NCBI RefSeq assembly: GCF_009832905.1
Contig: NZ_CP047135.1
Location: forward strand, 3,884,001 to 3,948,000
DNA: 64,000 nt
Origin: Stenotrophomonas sp. 364
Lineage (GTDB): Bacteria > Pseudomonadota > Gammaproteobacteria > Xanthomonadales > Xanthomonadaceae
Reading direction: 5' to 3'
Shown piece after piece: positions 63,941 through 64,000 of the stretch (the stretch's first letter is position 1; each line of letters begins with the position of its first letter). The notes under the pieces are model-generated. The model saw nothing but the letters and a program-made list of their open reading frames with translations, ran no database searches and was not told where the DNA came from. The position numbers and the translations under genes were made by a program.

Positions 63941-64000
63941 CTAATACGCGCCCGGGTTGCTGCTGAAGCTGACCGGCACGCTGATCGTTGCCTGGCCCCC
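63941..64000 (-). CDS. 3' end of a further leftward gene (partial)
   Basis: The last 60 bases hold the end of a minus-strand frame reading GQATISVPVSFSSNPGAY and a TAG stop. It lies 79 bases upstream of the giant gene on the same strand and so is probably its operon neighbour. Too little is visible to name it; the beta-rich tail would fit another exported or DUF11-type protein. Confidence 0.6.
   Translation of the reverse strand, partial: GGQATISVPVSFSSNPGAY

Overview
The window looks like a chromosome segment from a gammaproteobacterium of the Xanthomonadaceae (Lysobacteraceae), most likely Stenotrophomonas or a close relative. The evidence is the uniformly high GC, protein sequences of xanthomonad type, conserved housekeeping genes (aroQ, accB, accC, prmA, fis, purH, purD, rpoH), and several intergenic GTAG-headed palindromes like those described in Stenotrophomonas. 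No rRNA, tRNA, CRISPR array, insertion sequence or prophage was seen.

Layout. (1) 1-5.8 kb: a NarL-type two-component pair (regulator cut by the window edge), a DUF2141 protein, a Tat-exported carotenoid oxygenase, a nitrilase-family amidohydrolase, an L,D-transpeptidase and a small lipoprotein. (2) 6-17.4 kb: an accessory-looking stretch. It holds a double-CxxC protein, a NemR/NemA electrophile-response pair with matching operators, NTF2-fold proteins, an antitoxin-like gene, a SymE toxin homologue beside a strongly structured DNA element, an orphan Imm53 immunity gene, an exported PEP/pyruvate-binding-domain protein and a DUF5694 protein. (3) 17.4-24.1 kb: metal resistance. A divergent arsenic island (arsH-arsC leftward, arsR-acr3 rightward) is followed by a copper group (disrupted exported protein, CopZ-like chaperone, glutaredoxin-like protein, CopA ATPase), with MerR-type operators but no regulator gene in view. 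(4) 24.2-32.9 kb: aroQ-lprI-accB-accC, a membrane protein with a 23-residue companion, a three-gene unit of unknown function, then prmA, DUF3426 and fis.

(5) 33-38.8 kb: a leftward cluster resembling Escherichia coli ynbABCD with an added acyltransferase and a small membrane protein. It has the enzyme classes for a complete but undefined phospholipid pathway: acyltransferase, CDP-diacylglycerol synthase, CDP-alcohol phosphatidyltransferase, lipid/protein phosphatases and a hydrolase-methyltransferase. A large TPR protein lies next to it. (6) 41.5-47.4 kb: purH, two tandem paralogous lipoprotein genes, purD, and convergent rpoH. (7) 47.8-64 kb: a two-gene surface system. A 4104-residue exported protein made mostly of 17 two-module Ig-like repeats ends in DUF11, SdrD-B-like and OmpA-like regions; it is followed at once by a 1232-residue outer-membrane barrel protein. 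A further leftward gene enters from the right edge.

The strongest candidates for undescribed biology are the giant repeat protein with its barrel partner, the extended ynb-type lipid cluster, and the SymE toxin with its mutually exclusive inverted repeats. All functions are inferred by reading; no search or alignment was run.
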